From contig PASI01000004.1 in the NCBI GenBank assembly GCA_002711905.1, forward strand, positions 1-6,737: a DNA stretch of 6,737 bases, in the 5' to 3' direction. The stretch comes from Thiotrichales bacterium (GTDB taxonomy: Bacteria > Pseudomonadota > Gammaproteobacteria > PS1 > Pseudothioglobaceae). The notes under the pieces are model-generated. The model was not told where the DNA came from. It was given only the letters and a program-made list of their open reading frames with translations, and made no database searches. This document shows positions 6,670-6,737 of this stretch, one piece after another. How positions within the stretch are numbered: position 1 is the stretch's first letter; the number at the start of each line of letters is the position of its first letter. Position numbers and translations under genes: made by a program.

Positions 6670-6737
6670 ATGCAACTAAAAATAAACTCTGTGCGCAACC
6701 GCATGAAGGATAACAATGTTGATTTAATTGCTCTTGG
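6670..6737 (+). CDS. Start of a probable M24-family peptidase (Xaa-Pro aminopeptidase/creatinase-like), 3' end outside window
   Basis: An ATG 28 bases after the ATPase stop opens a frame that stays open to the window edge. The readable residues are MQLKINSVRNRMKDNNVDLIALG, the last codon being incomplete. The pattern R-x-R-M-K-x-x-x-V-D-L-I-A-L is how the creatinase-type N-terminal domain of M24 metallopeptidases usually begins. Such enzymes are often encoded beside peptide or amino-acid-derivative ABC importers, so cytoplasmic cleavage of the imported ligand is a reasonable inference. The intergenic gap is very AT-rich with no terminator, consistent with the same operon. Metal-binding residues lie beyond the window, so enzyme class and activity are unconfirmed. 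Confidence 0.6.
   Translation, partial: MQLKINSVRNRMKDNNVDLIAL

Overview
The window looks like a piece of an AT-rich proteobacterial chromosome, most likely from a gammaproteobacterium. The FtsK C-terminus is close to the enterobacterial form, with the gamma-domain motif [11 protein letters not shown]. The compact layout, low GC and a peptide transporter next to an M24 peptidase would suit a free-living marine lineage such as the SUP05/Thioglobus group. That placement is inferred from style and not proven. All supported genes lie on the + strand.

Region 1 (1-1190) holds the 3' end of ftsK and a gene for a small secreted protein of unknown function. Region 2 (1191-1356) is a dense regulatory leader. 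It has an inverted/direct repeat, a very good sigma70-type promoter, an intrinsic-terminator-like hairpin starting almost exactly at the predicted transcription start, a second hairpin, and a strong Shine-Dalgarno sequence. Region 3 (1357-6641) is a full dipeptide/oligopeptide-type ABC importer: periplasmic binding protein, an intercistronic hairpin, two permeases, and one fused double ATPase that replaces the usual DppD/DppF pair. Region 4 (6670 to the end) is the first 22 codons of what looks like an M24-family (Xaa-Pro aminopeptidase/creatinase-like) protein.

Together the genes read as a peptide uptake and hydrolysis unit. The binding protein would capture a peptide-like ligand in the periplasm, the permeases would pass it through the inner membrane using the fused ATPase, and the M24 enzyme could cleave it in the cytoplasm. 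The main anomaly is an in-frame TAA at 2314-2316 that splits the binding-protein gene. Reading frame and family similarity continue unbroken after it, so this is a point nonsense mutation or a sequencing error, not two genes. No new defence system, mobile element, CRISPR array or RNA gene was found. The most notable material is the nonsense codon and the leader architecture.
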